Positions 49,082 through 58,070 of a stretch of DNA of 64,000 nucleotides are shown piece after piece. Every line of letters begins with the position of its first letter. Position 1 is the stretch's first letter. Below the pieces are notes generated by a model that saw only the letters and a list, made by a program, of their open reading frames with translations, had not been told where the DNA came from and did no database searches. Where the stretch lies: positions 1 to 64,000 of IMG/VR virus record IMGVR_UViG_3300027759_000072. The stretch is one strand, 5' to 3'. The DNA is from a virus. The position numbers and the translations under genes were made by a program.

Positions 49082-49738
49082 TTATTCTTTTATCCTAAAA
49101 TCAAAATTAATAATACATCTGCTTCTAACAGTTAATGGAGAATTACCAGCATGATAATATTGTCCATCAAAATATAGACCTGATCCTTTTTTAGGAGTGT
49201 TAGTAAAAATAGGCAGGAGGTCTGGTTGATTTTTATTTAATACAACTGGGTTTCCATCATGTTCGTATTTTTTATTAAAGATAACAGTATCACCATCGCT
49301 ATTGTTAACATAGTACACTAGGGTTCTAAATTTTTGAGTTGATCCAATGTCAACGTGGGGAGCATTAAACATGCCTTCTTTATGCCCAGGAAATTGTGGA
49401 GTAAGACGAAGACGAATTCTAATAACCTCAACCACTTCAATACCTAATTTTAATTCTAAAAATCTAAGTATTGTTCTAAAGAACTCGTAATATTGTGACT
49501 GGACACGACCGTCTGAAAAACAAACATGCGCAAAGGCAAATGCGTCTGACACCCTAGGGTCTTCAAACGGCAATCCTGCATCTTTGTATCTATCTTCTGG
49601 AAATAACGAAATTGCCTCGGTCCAAAACCACGGCATTAGCTCAATAGTTTTTTGAATCTCGTTTTGGAACGCTTCTGGTAAAAAGTCATCTACAACTTGT
49701 GCAATATGACTTATATCTGTTAAAGTTCTATTCTCCAT
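49082..49738 (-). CDS. 2OG-Fe(II) oxygenase (prolyl-hydroxylase-like)
   Basis: 218-aa double-stranded beta-helix dioxygenase. The metal triad is visible as PHVD (H128, D130) and YYHAG (H196), followed by Arg (R205 or R207) before IINFDF for 2-oxoglutarate. Between them lie FRTLVYYVNNSDGDTVIF and KKGSGLYFDGQ, normal for the family. The length fits. It sits on the late minus-strand operon gp14-gp15-oxygenase-NUDIX, overlapping the gp15 end by 19 bases. The substrate is unknown; hydroxylation of a virion protein is one possibility, because the gene is co-transcribed with neck and tail genes. Confidence 0.85.
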   Translation of the reverse strand: MENRTLTDISHIAQVVDDFLPEAFQNEIQKTIELMPWFWTEAISLFPEDRYKDAGLPFEDPRVSDAFAFAHVCFSDGRVQSQYYEFFRTILRFLELKLGIEVVEVIRIRLRLTPQFPGHKEGMFNAPHVDIGSTQKFRTLVYYVNNSDGDTVIFNKKYEHDGNPVVLNKNQPDLLPIFTNTPKKGSGLYFDGQYYHAGNSPLTVRSRCIINFDFRIKE

Positions 49739-51210
49739 CGTCCTGCCCTATATTCACCTTCGAATGACTTGGTCCACATGACGCCATGCCATGCATACTG
49801 TACTCCAGTGTATATATTCGTTTGATAGAGCAAAACTTGAGATTTGTGAGTGCTATCAAATATTACGCTCCATTGATTGCCGTCCCACTCGATGATGTCG
49901 TTGGCCTTAGCTATAAAATCGTTGTCTGCGGTTGATTTCCATGCATCCGGGCCGTCTTCGTTGCCTTCTGCACCTATATCTTCTATAATTAAAAACCTAT
50001 CCCCAGCTACTACATTTTGCATACCGTGCCCCGGCCATACTTTCTGGGGATCAATGATAGCGTCAAATGTACCCGGACTTGCCGGCCTGTTGCTTGACCC
50101 AGGATCATACTCTGAGTCAATATATTGTATTCTACCGTCACTATCAATTCCATAATTTTTTGGGTATGTATCAGGATCCCAGTTAATTGCAAGTATTGTA
50201 GGATCAAGTTGATTAACAGCAATTGTGCCAACAACTTCAGTGCCATCTTGCTGTACTAAAAATATTCTACTAGATCCAGCTTTGAGTTTTCCGGGATATT
50301 CTGCAAATAGCAAATCCCAACTTAAGGGCGGACCTTGCCGCACAGGAATTTCTAATGTAAGTCCTGCCGGAACAACATTTTCATTTTTACCTAATAATAA
50401 TGCTTTACCGTTGTATACTTGTATGTGATAATTTGAAATTGTAATTCTATCTGATGACAACATTGAACCTAATGTTACTTCTGAACCGCCAAGAGGATTA
50501 CCTAAACCGTCTACATACATATCATCATCAACTTCTGCACGTTCGTAAATACTAGCAATAATATTTGTAATAACACCAAGGTGCTTAACTTTAACCGGCG
50601 GACTAATCCAGATAGGTGTTTCTAAAGTCATTGTAGCAACGTCAATTGGTGTATCTGTTCCTACTGGAATAGATTTATTACTCCAGGTTAACGATGCTAA
50701 TTCTAAAACAGTAAGGCTAGTCCAGTCTATGTAGTTGTCGCTAGTTTGTAATTCAAGACTAGGATTAAACAATACAAGAATTTGTTCAAGTATTTGTAAT
50801 TTTTGATCAGTGCTAGTTGACCAAATATCAACCTTCATAGTTAATTTAAACGGAGTAGGCATTAACCGTTCTACTGTATAGTTTTTACCTTCTTGCGTTG
50901 TGTAACTATCTGGATCTGTAGAAGTATCAATTTCTCGTTCTCTAAAATGCATTTTCCCTACATAGGAAGAATCACTTAGTCTAGTACGATCAATGTCCAA
51001 TCCAGATATATAAACACTAATTCTTGGAGCACTATTCACTGAATTTTCTGAATTATTGCGCATAATACTAGCTACTTGACGATCAGCATCACCATACATA
51101 ACTGGTACGCGAACTAAACTACCATCACCGTACTTAACTACAAAGTTACTAAGTACACGAATAGTTTGTGTAATGTAACGTCTAATTTGACCATCATAAA
51201 AATGTTGCAT
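49720..51210 (-). CDS. 15: Tail completion/sheath stabiliser protein gp15
   Basis: T4 gp15 caps the contractile tail and joins it to the neck. The N-terminal ~190 residues match the family: HFYDGQIRRYITQTIRVLSN, then FVVKYGDGSLVRVPVMYGD, APRISVYISGLDIDR, and FKLTMKVDIWSTSTDQKLQI, LEQILVLFNPSL. At 496 aa it is much longer than T4 gp15 (272). The extra C-terminal half (NDIIEWDGNQWSVIFDST, YTGVQYAWHGVMWTKSFEGE) is like the versions of marine T4-like phages. The ATG overlaps the gp14 stop (TAATG), implying coupled translation. Confidence 0.85.
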   Translation of the reverse strand: MQHFYDGQIRRYITQTIRVLSNFVVKYGDGSLVRVPVMYGDADRQVASIMRNNSENSVNSAPRISVYISGLDIDRTRLSDSSYVGKMHFREREIDTSTDPDSYTTQEGKNYTVERLMPTPFKLTMKVDIWSTSTDQKLQILEQILVLFNPSLELQTSDNYIDWTSLTVLELASLTWSNKSIPVGTDTPIDVATMTLETPIWISPPVKVKHLGVITNIIASIYERAEVDDDMYVDGLGNPLGGSEVTLGSMLSSDRITISNYHIQVYNGKALLLGKNENVVPAGLTLEIPVRQGPPLSWDLLFAEYPGKLKAGSSRIFLVQQDGTEVVGTIAVNQLDPTILAINWDPDTYPKNYGIDSDGRIQYIDSEYDPGSSNRPASPGTFDAIIDPQKVWPGHGMQNVVAGDRFLIIEDIGAEGNEDGPDAWKSTADNDFIAKANDIIEWDGNQWSVIFDSTHKSQVLLYQTNIYTGVQYAWHGVMWTKSFEGEYRAGRWRIEL

Positions 51211-52772
51211 TATAGATCCGCCTTAGGTCGAAGAGCTTTACTAAGACTCTGTCTTACTTCTTCTCTATTATTGTATAAACCAACACTCCAAATTCCAGTC
51301 TCGGGTATTACAATTTGATCACCGTTTATAATCGGCAACGTGATTCTAACTTTATCACTTACCACTAGTGTAACTGGGTTGGTATATGAATATGATGACA
51401 GTATATTTGAATAGTCGGCTGTTGAGAACCCTAGAATAACAACTGATAATTTTAATCGAATATACGGTGCTGTTGCATAATCAATAATAGTATCTATAAC
51501 AATATCACCACGCTCTAAGGCAACTGAATCAATAATACTAGTTGGTTCATTATAAATGTATTCAGTATTATTAATAAATCCGGTTTTCAAAGTTTGACGA
51601 TTACTGTCATTAGTCATTGACATGCGCACAGCATCTTCAATTTTTGTCCAACGACTACCATTGAATCGAAATAATCTGTTTGGTAAAAAATCAGTACGCA
51701 AAAAGAAATCATCAGTAACGGCTCCTTCGGGAAATTGAATTCCATGACCAAAATCGTGACCGTTTACCGGGAACCCATCACCAACTAGATATCCAGTGTA
51801 GCCTGTTCTAACCGGCCTAGCACTACTTTCTTGTGCGGTAATAGTACTATTACTAGCATCAAAATTAGTAGCATCAGCAGTATTTAAAATTGGTTTGCCA
51901 TCTGTTCCAACAGCTAGTGTATAAAATTGTCTAGTCTCATATCCGCTCTTGGGAGCATCAACTTCTGCTTGTTGCAAGATTCTATCATTAATTTCTAATT
52001 CTTTTGCGCGAGTACTTAAAATACTTTCTAACGTATTGTTGTATTCACTAAAGAAACTAGTGTTTGGTGGAACATTGCCTGTGGTATCTGCTGTAACAGT
52101 ATATAGTGTTCCATTATATCTAATAATTTCACCAGCATGATATGTAACTTCAGGATCATAATCCCCAGCAAATTTATCAAGGTCGGCACCTGCTGGCATG
52201 TTAAGAATATCAGCAAATTGTTGATTGTTTGTAAGTTTCTTAAGTTTTAATCTGTATAAATGAGGATACCATGTAGCTGAGAATCCCTCGCTAGCCCGCC
52301 CCACGTCTTCAATTACAAAGTATCTAGGAAGACTTATATCTGCATCACCAAGCGCAAACTGATCTCTTAAATGTGGTAATTCAACTACGTCACCACTCAT
52401 AGGTTTACGACCAATATATTTGATAAAATCGTTAATATGCACTGTCATGAATACAGTGTCTTGGTCTAAGAATAAACCAAACTGACTTAGGTTAAAGTCG
52501 ATATTTGCAACATTATACAGGCCACGAATACGATAAATTTCTGTACCATATTTTCTATCACGGTTTTCTAAGAACAACAAATCTTGAATATTTGCCACGT
52601 TTTGAGTGGTATAAATTGGTTGATCTAAGGTACCGTTAGTGGGATTTTTAGGCCCTAGGTATTTGTGCAAATATACATCAGTACCGCCAACCTGAAACAT
52701 TTCAGAAATTTGGCGATCTATAAATTTATAGTCCTGCCCTCGTTCGGGCTTATACAGTGAGAGTCTTGGCAT
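51210..52772 (-). CDS. 14: Neck protein gp14
   Basis: Neck component joining head to tail. I start it at ATG 52772 (520 aa): MPRLSLYKPERGQDYKF is the typical gp14 N-terminus. A further 20 in-frame upstream codons would span the divergent promoter. Family blocks follow: VGGTDVYLHKYLGPKNP, IQDLLFLENRDRKYG, NLSQFGLFLDQDTVFMTVHI, MSGDVVELPHLRDQFALGD, and FSATWYPHLYRLKLKKL. It is about twice the length of T4 gp14 (256). The extra part includes YHAGEIIRYNGTLYTVTADT (about residues 205-225), which resembles one unit of the Trp/Tyr repeats in the giant fibres. It also has DDFFLRTDFLPNRLFRFNGS (about 350-370), as in cyanophage-type gp14. Confidence 0.9.
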   Translation of the reverse strand: MPRLSLYKPERGQDYKFIDRQISEMFQVGGTDVYLHKYLGPKNPTNGTLDQPIYTTQNVANIQDLLFLENRDRKYGTEIYRIRGLYNVANIDFNLSQFGLFLDQDTVFMTVHINDFIKYIGRKPMSGDVVELPHLRDQFALGDADISLPRYFVIEDVGRASEGFSATWYPHLYRLKLKKLTNNQQFADILNMPAGADLDKFAGDYDPEVTYHAGEIIRYNGTLYTVTADTTGNVPPNTSFFSEYNNTLESILSTRAKELEINDRILQQAEVDAPKSGYETRQFYTLAVGTDGKPILNTADATNFDASNSTITAQESSARPVRTGYTGYLVGDGFPVNGHDFGHGIQFPEGAVTDDFFLRTDFLPNRLFRFNGSRWTKIEDAVRMSMTNDSNRQTLKTGFINNTEYIYNEPTSIIDSVALERGDIVIDTIIDYATAPYIRLKLSVVILGFSTADYSNILSSYSYTNPVTLVVSDKVRITLPIINGDQIVIPETGIWSVGLYNNREEVRQSLSKALRPKADL

Positions 52773-52776
52773 ATGA

Positions 52777-52784
52777 TATTTATC
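52777..52784 (-). promoter_or_regulatory. Late promoter box GATAAATA for gp14-gp15 operon
   Basis: Reads GATAAATATC on the minus strand, ending five bases before the gp14 ATG. It lies back to back with the plus-strand box at 52789. Very short leader implied. Confidence 0.5.
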
Positions 52785-52788
52785 GTTA

Positions 52789-52796
52789 GCTAAATA
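52789..52796 (+). promoter_or_regulatory. Late promoter-like box GCTAAATA before gene 13
   Basis: AGCTAAATAT, 17 bases before the gp13 ATG, with GGAGAG ribosome site between. Divergent from the gp14 box a few bases away. Confidence 0.5.
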
Positions 52797-52813
52797 TGAA
52801 TGGAGAGTAAAAA

Positions 52814-53584
52814 ATGTCAGATTCCACCTCATTAATTGAACGTAACAAAGTGTTTGAGTATGTTAAAGACATGCTAGGCGACGGCATGATCGAAGTAGAG
52901 CTAGATCCTAAACATTACGAAACGGCACTTAATCGTGCTATAACACGTTTTAGACAACGTAGCAGTAATGCTGTTGAAGAAAGCTATATGTTCTTAGAAC
53001 TTATACAAGATCAAAACGAGTATAGGCTTCCTGATGAAGTTGTAGAAGTACAAAGCATTTTTAGACGTGCAATTGGTAGCCGTAGTGGTTTGGGTGCAGG
53101 CGGAACATTGTTCGAGCCGTTCAACTTGGCGTACACAAACACCTACTTGCTATCAGGCACTATGATGGGTGGACTAGCAACCTACGAGTTATTTGCTGGA
53201 TACCAAAAGTTAGTAGGGCGTATGTTTGGTAGCTATATCGAATTTAAATGGAAATCGCAAAGCCATATTTTAACTATCTTACAACGCCCGTTTGCTCAAG
53301 GTGAACAAATTTTAATTCGATGTCATAATTATCGCCCAGATTGGGTATTGCTAACTGATATCTATGCAAAGCAGTGGTTATACGATTATACTCTAGCAGT
53401 TTGTAAACTAATGCTAGGTGAAGCACGTAGCAAATTTGCCAGTATTGCTGGCCCTGGCGGTGGCGGTATTACAATGAACGGTACGGCTTTGCTATCAGCT
53501 GGCAAAGAAGAACTAACCGCCCTGGACAAAGAAATTGACAATATGGTTTCGGGCGGAACTCCGTTAACATTTGTAATTGGCTAA
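52814..53584 (+). CDS. 13: Neck protein gp13
   Basis: Head-completion/neck protein that works with gp14 to close the packaged head and dock the tail. The 256-aa product has gp13 features: SLIERNKVFEYVKDMLGDGM and ELDPKHYETALNRAITRFRQ (residues about 5-47), RLPDEVVEVQSIFRRAIG (75-92), then FAQGEQILIRCHNYRPDWVL and IYAKQWLYDYTLAVCKLMLG near the C-terminus. T4 gp13 is about 309 aa. It is transcribed away from gp14, unlike the collinear 13-14-15 order of T4. Confidence 0.85.
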   Translation: MSDSTSLIERNKVFEYVKDMLGDGMIEVELDPKHYETALNRAITRFRQRSSNAVEESYMFLELIQDQNEYRLPDEVVEVQSIFRRAIGSRSGLGAGGTLFEPFNLAYTNTYLLSGTMMGGLATYELFAGYQKLVGRMFGSYIEFKWKSQSHILTILQRPFAQGEQILIRCHNYRPDWVLLTDIYAKQWLYDYTLAVCKLMLGEARSKFASIAGPGGGGITMNGTALLSAGKEELTALDKEIDNMVSGGTPLTFVIG

Positions 53585-53592
53585 TAAATAAT

Positions 53593-53621
53593 TTGACCCC
53601 TGTGCAAAAGTGTTATATACT
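53593..53621 (+). promoter_or_regulatory. Sigma70-like promoter before gene 1
   Basis: TTGACC (53593-53598), 17-base spacer, TATACT (53616-53621), 24 bases ahead of the gene 1 ATG. This is a near-consensus host-type promoter. A late-like AATAAATA at 53583 overlaps its upstream edge. Confidence 0.7.
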
Positions 53622-53644
53622 AACACAACTTACAGGGGATTCTT

Positions 53645-54325
53645 ATGATTATTGGCGTATGCGGATTTATTGGCAGTGGTAAAGATACTATTGCAGACTA
53701 TCTAACTAACTTCCATGGTTTCCGACGAGAAAGCTTCGCCAACAGTTTAAAAGATGCAGTAGCCCACGTATTTGGTTGGGACCGTACTATGCTAGAAGGG
53801 CGCACAAAAATGGCCCGTGAATGGCGAGAACAAGTTGATCCATGGTGGGCAGAACGTTTGATGATGCCTAACCTTACTCCACGTTGGGTGTTACAATTCT
53901 GGGGAACTGAAGTTTGTAGGCATGGATTTCACGACGATATCTGGATTGCCAGCGTAGAAAACAAACTCCGTAATAGCAAGGACGATATTGTCATTTCAGA
54001 CTGTCGTTTTCCTAACGAAATCAAATCAATTAAAAATGCCGGCGGCATTGTTATTTGTGTAAAACGTGGTGATGATCCAGTTTGGTATCAAGATGCGTGT
54101 GATATGAATGCCGGCGATCGTTGTATGAATTATATGATAGCAAAAACTCGTATGCAAAACCTAGGTATTCATGCTAGCGAAACAGCCTGGGTTGGCACTA
54201 AATTTGATGCGGTATTAACTAACGATAGTACAATAGATGAGTTGTTTGCTAAAGTTAAAGATCTGGTACAAGATCCCCTTGTCGCCAGCGAACACCTTCC
54301 TTATGCAGGACTCGAGCACAGTTAG
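53645..54325 (+). CDS. 1: Deoxynucleoside monophosphate kinase gp1
   Basis: Phosphorylates dNMPs toward dNDPs for phage DNA synthesis, T4 gp1 family. The 226-aa protein opens with the P-loop GVCGFIGSGKDTIADYL (GSGKDT about residues 10-15). It then has the gp1-type block GWDRTMLEGRTKMAREWREQ and VDPWWAERLMMPNLTPRWVL, followed by FWGTEVCRHGFHDDIW and VISDCRFPNEIKSIKNAGG. T4 gp1 is 241 aa. The gene lies within a late virion region but has its own host-type promoter, fitting expression before the late phase. The 3' end overlaps the convergent gene at 54255 by about 70 bases. Confidence 0.9.
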   Translation: MIIGVCGFIGSGKDTIADYLTNFHGFRRESFANSLKDAVAHVFGWDRTMLEGRTKMAREWREQVDPWWAERLMMPNLTPRWVLQFWGTEVCRHGFHDDIWIASVENKLRNSKDDIVISDCRFPNEIKSIKNAGGIVICVKRGDDPVWYQDACDMNAGDRCMNYMIAKTRMQNLGIHASETAWVGTKFDAVLTNDSTIDELFAKVKDLVQDPLVASEHLPYAGLEHS

Positions 54326-54590
54326 AACAAACTGTTTTTAGATTAGCAGGACGGCAATTATCAAGATTGCCGTCCACGTGAAATACACTAAAAACTTCTT
54401 GGTGTGGTGATTTAAATCCGCATTTGTCACAGACTGGTTTTATCTTATAACCAGCCCTAGACCATCTTGGTATTCCGTGATATGTTCCGTGTGCTAAACA
54501 TTGTTCACACAAACTACGGTAATAGATTTTGTTGTTTTTTTTATAATTAACAGCACAAGGCCTTTGGCCACATATACATAACGGTCTCAT
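54255..54590 (-). CDS. Treble-clef/HNH-like zinc protein
   Basis: 111 aa from the ATG at 54590 (MRPLCICGQRPCAVNY); an in-frame 20-residue extension upstream is less likely. Four Cys pairs are visible: CICGQRPC (5-12), CEQC, CDKCG and CSNC. The segment VFHVDGNLDNCRPANLKTVC followed by SNC resembles an HNH/treble-clef core (H.DGN...N..NL...C..C). I recognise similar small proteins in marine T4-like phages, where they are unannotated. It could be a nuclease or a zinc-binding DNA/RNA-binding protein; the usual final catalytic His is not clear. The stop lies inside the gp1 gene. Confidence 0.6.
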   Translation of the reverse strand: MRPLCICGQRPCAVNYKKNNKIYYRSLCEQCLAHGTYHGIPRWSRAGYKIKPVCDKCGFKSPHQEVFSVFHVDGNLDNCRPANLKTVCSNCARVLHKEGVRWRQGDLVPDL

Positions 54591-54663
54591 ACTGTATTTA
54601 AAAAAACTAAACCTTTTTGACCCCTTTTTTGAATGGTATAACAAGTACAAAAAGTCAAAATCC

Positions 54664-54671
54664 TATAAATA
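54664..54671 (+). promoter_or_regulatory. Perfect T4-type late promoter box TATAAATA
   Basis: Exact consensus 33 bases before the sheath gene ATG; a GGAGA ribosome site follows. Confidence 0.8.
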
Positions 54672-54704
54672 CATGTAGAAATAGTATTCATTGGAGATCA
54701 ACAA

Positions 54705-57700
54705 ATGGCTCAATTAAGTTCACCAGGCGTAGCAGTTACAGTAATAGACGAATCGTTCTATACACCGTCTGCACCTGGCACAACCCCTTTAATTATCGTC
54801 GCTTCTGCCGAAGGCAAGCAAAATGGTTCAGCAACAGGAACCGCACTTGGTACAGTAACAGCAAATGCTGGCAAGGTTTATTTACTAACAAGCCAGAAAG
54901 ATTTAGCAGATACTTTTGGTACACCAGTATTTAAAACTGATGCTAATAACAATCCTATTCATGCTGGTGAACAGAACGAATACGGATTACAAGCCGCATA
55001 TAGTTATTTAGGTGTAAGTAATCGTGCTTTTGTAGTACGTGCAGATATTGACACTACCCAGCTAGATGCTAGCGCAGAACCGCCAGCAGGCGAACCAGAA
55101 AATAATACTTACTGGTTTGAAACTGACGCAACAAACTACGGTATTTTCCAGTGGAACAGCGATAGCCAATCAGTATCCGGCGGTCAAACATTTACTGTAC
55201 AATATCCAATAGTAATTACAAACGCATCAAAATTATCATCTGGTGCTGGCAGTGCTCCTAAGGCTAGTATCGGCGCAGCCGGTGATTATGCTATTGATGC
55301 TACAACAACATCCATTACATTATATTTTAAAAACACTAGCGGTGAATGGCATGAAGTTGGATCAGACTTATGGGCTAAGAGTTGGGCAACTGTACGTGGT
55401 ACAGCATCTAACCCAACACTAAATGCCGGTTCTATTATAATCAATGGTAGTACTGTAAACATTGGCGCCGCAACTGTTTTAGGTGACGGCGTAAGTGCCG
55501 GCCTTGTTAAAAACATCAATGATGCAAGCATTCTAGGTGTTACAGCAGCCAAGGTAAACGGTAGATTAGAACTTTATTCTACAGGCAATGGCAATAATAT
55601 TGTTATTAGCGGTTCTGGAACCGGCATAACTAGCGTACTTTACCAACTTGGATTAATTAGTCAAGCTTCACAATCAGGTGCAACATTAACATTTAAAGCC
55701 CCTGCATTGAATATTAAGCCACATACTGATATTCCTAATTTTAAGAGAACTACAGAAGTGTACAATAACGGTAATGCAACTGGTTCAGTTTGGGTTAAGA
55801 CAACAACTCCTAACTTAGGTGCAAACTGGAAGGTACGTTATTACAATTCAGCTTCGGCAGCTTGGGTTGACTCAAGGGCTCCATTATATGCAGACAATGC
55901 TACAGCCCTTGCAAAATTAGACCCAACCGGCGGCGGCATTAATTTAGCATTGAATTCATTATATGTTAAGTTTGACGATGCAGAACAAGGTACAAATGGT
56001 GCCGGCGATATCATGGCTAACTTTAAGTTGTTCTATCGCAACGGTGTTGGCGCTACAACTCTTAAAACTACAAGTTTCATAAGTGGTGGATTTGCCGAAG
56101 ACGACGTTATAAACTTTACAATTAGCGAATCTTTAAAAGGCAGTACAGAATTATCTGGTCCAAGTTTAGCGATTACATTTACAGCACTGGGCGATAGCAC
56201 AGACGGTGAAACACTAGCTGAAGAAATTGGTCTAGCAGGATTAACTAATATACTTGCAGAATACGATGCAACATCGGGTATTGTAACAATTAGCCACAAA
56301 TTAGGCGGTGATTTTAGAATTACAGATAACGGAGCCACACTAGACTCGATTATGGCCGTAGGCACTACTGCACATTTATATGATGATCCAAGCGGTGATG
56401 CAACTTATCAAGTATCATTATGGTCTTCAACTATTGCTGGCGTGGGATTTGCAGTAGCAACCCCAACTGAGCCAACAACACTTCCAGCCGATGGACGTTT
56501 ATGGTACAACTCAATGATTGACGAAGTGGACATTATGATCCATAACGGTACAACATGGGTTGGGTATGCCAACTTTGACCAAACAGCAGTAGGTGGCCCA
56601 GCAACAGATCCAGCAGGTCCATTTGTACGTGCTAGTAAGCCAACAGCGGCTGATCGTACAGACGGCGAAACTGAACTAGCCCACGGTGATATTTGGGTCG
56701 ACACTAGTGATTTAGAAAATTTCCCAAAGATCTACAAATTCAACTATGTAACTAAGAAATGGGTGGCAGTTGATAATTCTGATCAAACAACAGAAGATGG
56801 AATTTTATTTGCTGATGCACGTTGGTCAGGTGCAGGCAACGATATTGAATCGGACTCAATTGCTAATCTATTGACATATAATTTCTTAGACTTTGACGCT
56901 CCGGATCCTGCACTATATCCAAAAGGTATGTTGTTATGGAACCTACGCAGAAGCGGTTTCAACGTTAAGCGTTTTGTACGTGATTATATTGACACAACTG
57001 AAACTAACTATAGAATTGGTGGCGCCGGTGGCGATCCGATGACAGAATACTATCCACACCGTTGGGTAAGTGAAGCTGGCAATCAAGAAGATGGCAGTGG
57101 TACATTTGGTCGCAAGGCACAGCGTAAAGTTGTTGTACAAGCACTACAAGCATTAGTTAACAGCAACCAACAAATCCGTGATGAAGAATCACGTGTGTTT
57201 AACTTAATTGCTTGCCCAGGATATCCAGAACTAATTGGTGAAATGGTCAGCTTGAACTACGATCGTGGTCTAACAGCATTCGTAGTTGGAGATACACCTG
57301 CTCGTTTAACACCAGATGCTACAACATTAAGCAACTGGGGTAATAACTTAGCAGGAGCGTTAGAAGATAACGATGGTGGTTTAGTTAGCTTTGACGAGTA
57401 TTTAGGTTGTTTCTATCCATGGGGTTTCACAAGTGATAACTTAGGTAACAACGTAGTTATTCCTCCAAGCCACATGATGCTACGCACTATTGCACTAAGC
57501 GATAACGTTTCTTATCCATGGTTTGCACCGGCAGGAACACGTCGAGGCGGTATTACTAACGCAACAGCAGTTGGTTATATCACTAGCGAAGGTGAATTCC
57601 AATCAGTTGCATTGAATAACGGCCAGCGTGATACGCTAGCAAGTGTTAAGGTTAATCCATTAACATTCATTACAGGAACAGGTCTTGTTAACTACGGACA

Positions 57701-58055
57701 ATACACTCGCGCTAAGAATGCAAGTAGTTTAGATCGTATTAACGTAGCACGTTTAGTAATTTACTTACGTAGACAGTTTGCGCAGTTGGCAAAACCATAT
57801 GTATTTGAACCAAACGACAAAATTACACGAGACGAAATTAAACAAGCCGCAGAAAGCCTATTGTTAGAATTAGTAGGACAACGTGCATTGTATGATTACC
57901 TAGTAGTGTGTGACGAATCAAACAACACACCATCTAGAATCGATCGTAGTGAACTATATCTAGACATTGCAATTGAGCCAGTAAAAGCAGTGGAGTTTAT
58001 TTACATTCCATTACGCTTGAAGAATACTGGTGAGATCAAAGGCCTAGGCAAATAA
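54705..58055 (+). CDS. 18: Tail sheath protein gp18
   Basis: Contractile sheath subunit. The N-terminus MAQLSSPGVAVTVIDESFYT and C-terminal third are clearly gp18: LIGEMVSLNYDRGLTAFVVG, SYPWFAPAGTRRGGITNAT, SSLDRINVARLVIYLRRQFA, ALYDYLVVCDESNNTPSRID, ELYLDIAIEPVKAVEFIYIP. At 1116 aa it is far longer than T4 gp18 (659). The extra sequence lies in the middle (about residues 130-680), Thr/Ala/Gly-rich, with ADGRLWYNSMIDEVDIMIHN and HGDIWVDTSDLENFPKIYKF, which look like beta insertion domains exposed on the sheath surface. A late promoter and strong context fit high expression. Confidence 0.95.
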   Translation: MAQLSSPGVAVTVIDESFYTPSAPGTTPLIIVASAEGKQNGSATGTALGTVTANAGKVYLLTSQKDLADTFGTPVFKTDANNNPIHAGEQNEYGLQAAYSYLGVSNRAFVVRADIDTTQLDASAEPPAGEPENNTYWFETDATNYGIFQWNSDSQSVSGGQTFTVQYPIVITNASKLSSGAGSAPKASIGAAGDYAIDATTTSITLYFKNTSGEWHEVGSDLWAKSWATVRGTASNPTLNAGSIIINGSTVNIGAATVLGDGVSAGLVKNINDASILGVTAAKVNGRLELYSTGNGNNIVISGSGTGITSVLYQLGLISQASQSGATLTFKAPALNIKPHTDIPNFKRTTEVYNNGNATGSVWVKTTTPNLGANWKVRYYNSASAAWVDSRAPLYADNATALAKLDPTGGGINLALNSLYVKFDDAEQGTNGAGDIMANFKLFYRNGVGATTLKTTSFISGGFAEDDVINFTISESLKGSTELSGPSLAITFTALGDSTDGETLAEEIGLAGLTNILAEYDATSGIVTISHKLGGDFRITDNGATLDSIMAVGTTAHLYDDPSGDATYQVSLWSSTIAGVGFAVATPTEPTTLPADGRLWYNSMIDEVDIMIHNGTTWVGYANFDQTAVGGPATDPAGPFVRASKPTAADRTDGETELAHGDIWVDTSDLENFPKIYKFNYVTKKWVAVDNSDQTTEDGILFADARWSGAGNDIESDSIANLLTYNFLDFDAPDPALYPKGMLLWNLRRSGFNVKRFVRDYIDTTETNYRIGGAGGDPMTEYYPHRWVSEAGNQEDGSGTFGRKAQRKVVVQALQALVNSNQQIRDEESRVFNLIACPGYPELIGEMVSLNYDRGLTAFVVGDTPARLTPDATTLSNWGNNLAGALEDNDGGLVSFDEYLGCFYPWGFTSDNLGNNVVIPPSHMMLRTIALSDNVSYPWFAPAGTRRGGITNATAVGYITSEGEFQSVALNNGQRDTLASVKVNPLTFITGTGLVNYGQYTRAKNASSLDRINVARLVIYLRRQFAQLAKPYVFEPNDKITRDEIKQAAESLLLELVGQRALYDYLVVCDESNNTPSRIDRSELYLDIAIEPVKAVEFIYIPLRLKNTGEIKGLGK

Positions 58056-58070
58056 ACGGAGCATAAGAAT

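Noticed and set aside
52773-52832. 20-codon N-terminal extension of gp14.
   Set aside because: It spans both divergent late boxes and part of gp13; MPRLSLYKPERG is the family N-terminus.
54617-54642. TTGACC ... TATAAC as a second sigma70 promoter upstream of gene 18.
   Set aside because: The spacer is only 14 bases, too short; the perfect late box at 54664 explains expression.
54617-54934. Plus-strand open frame of 105 codons overlapping the sheath gene start.
   Set aside because: Different frame from gp18, Arg/Ser/Asn-rich shadow over the promoter.
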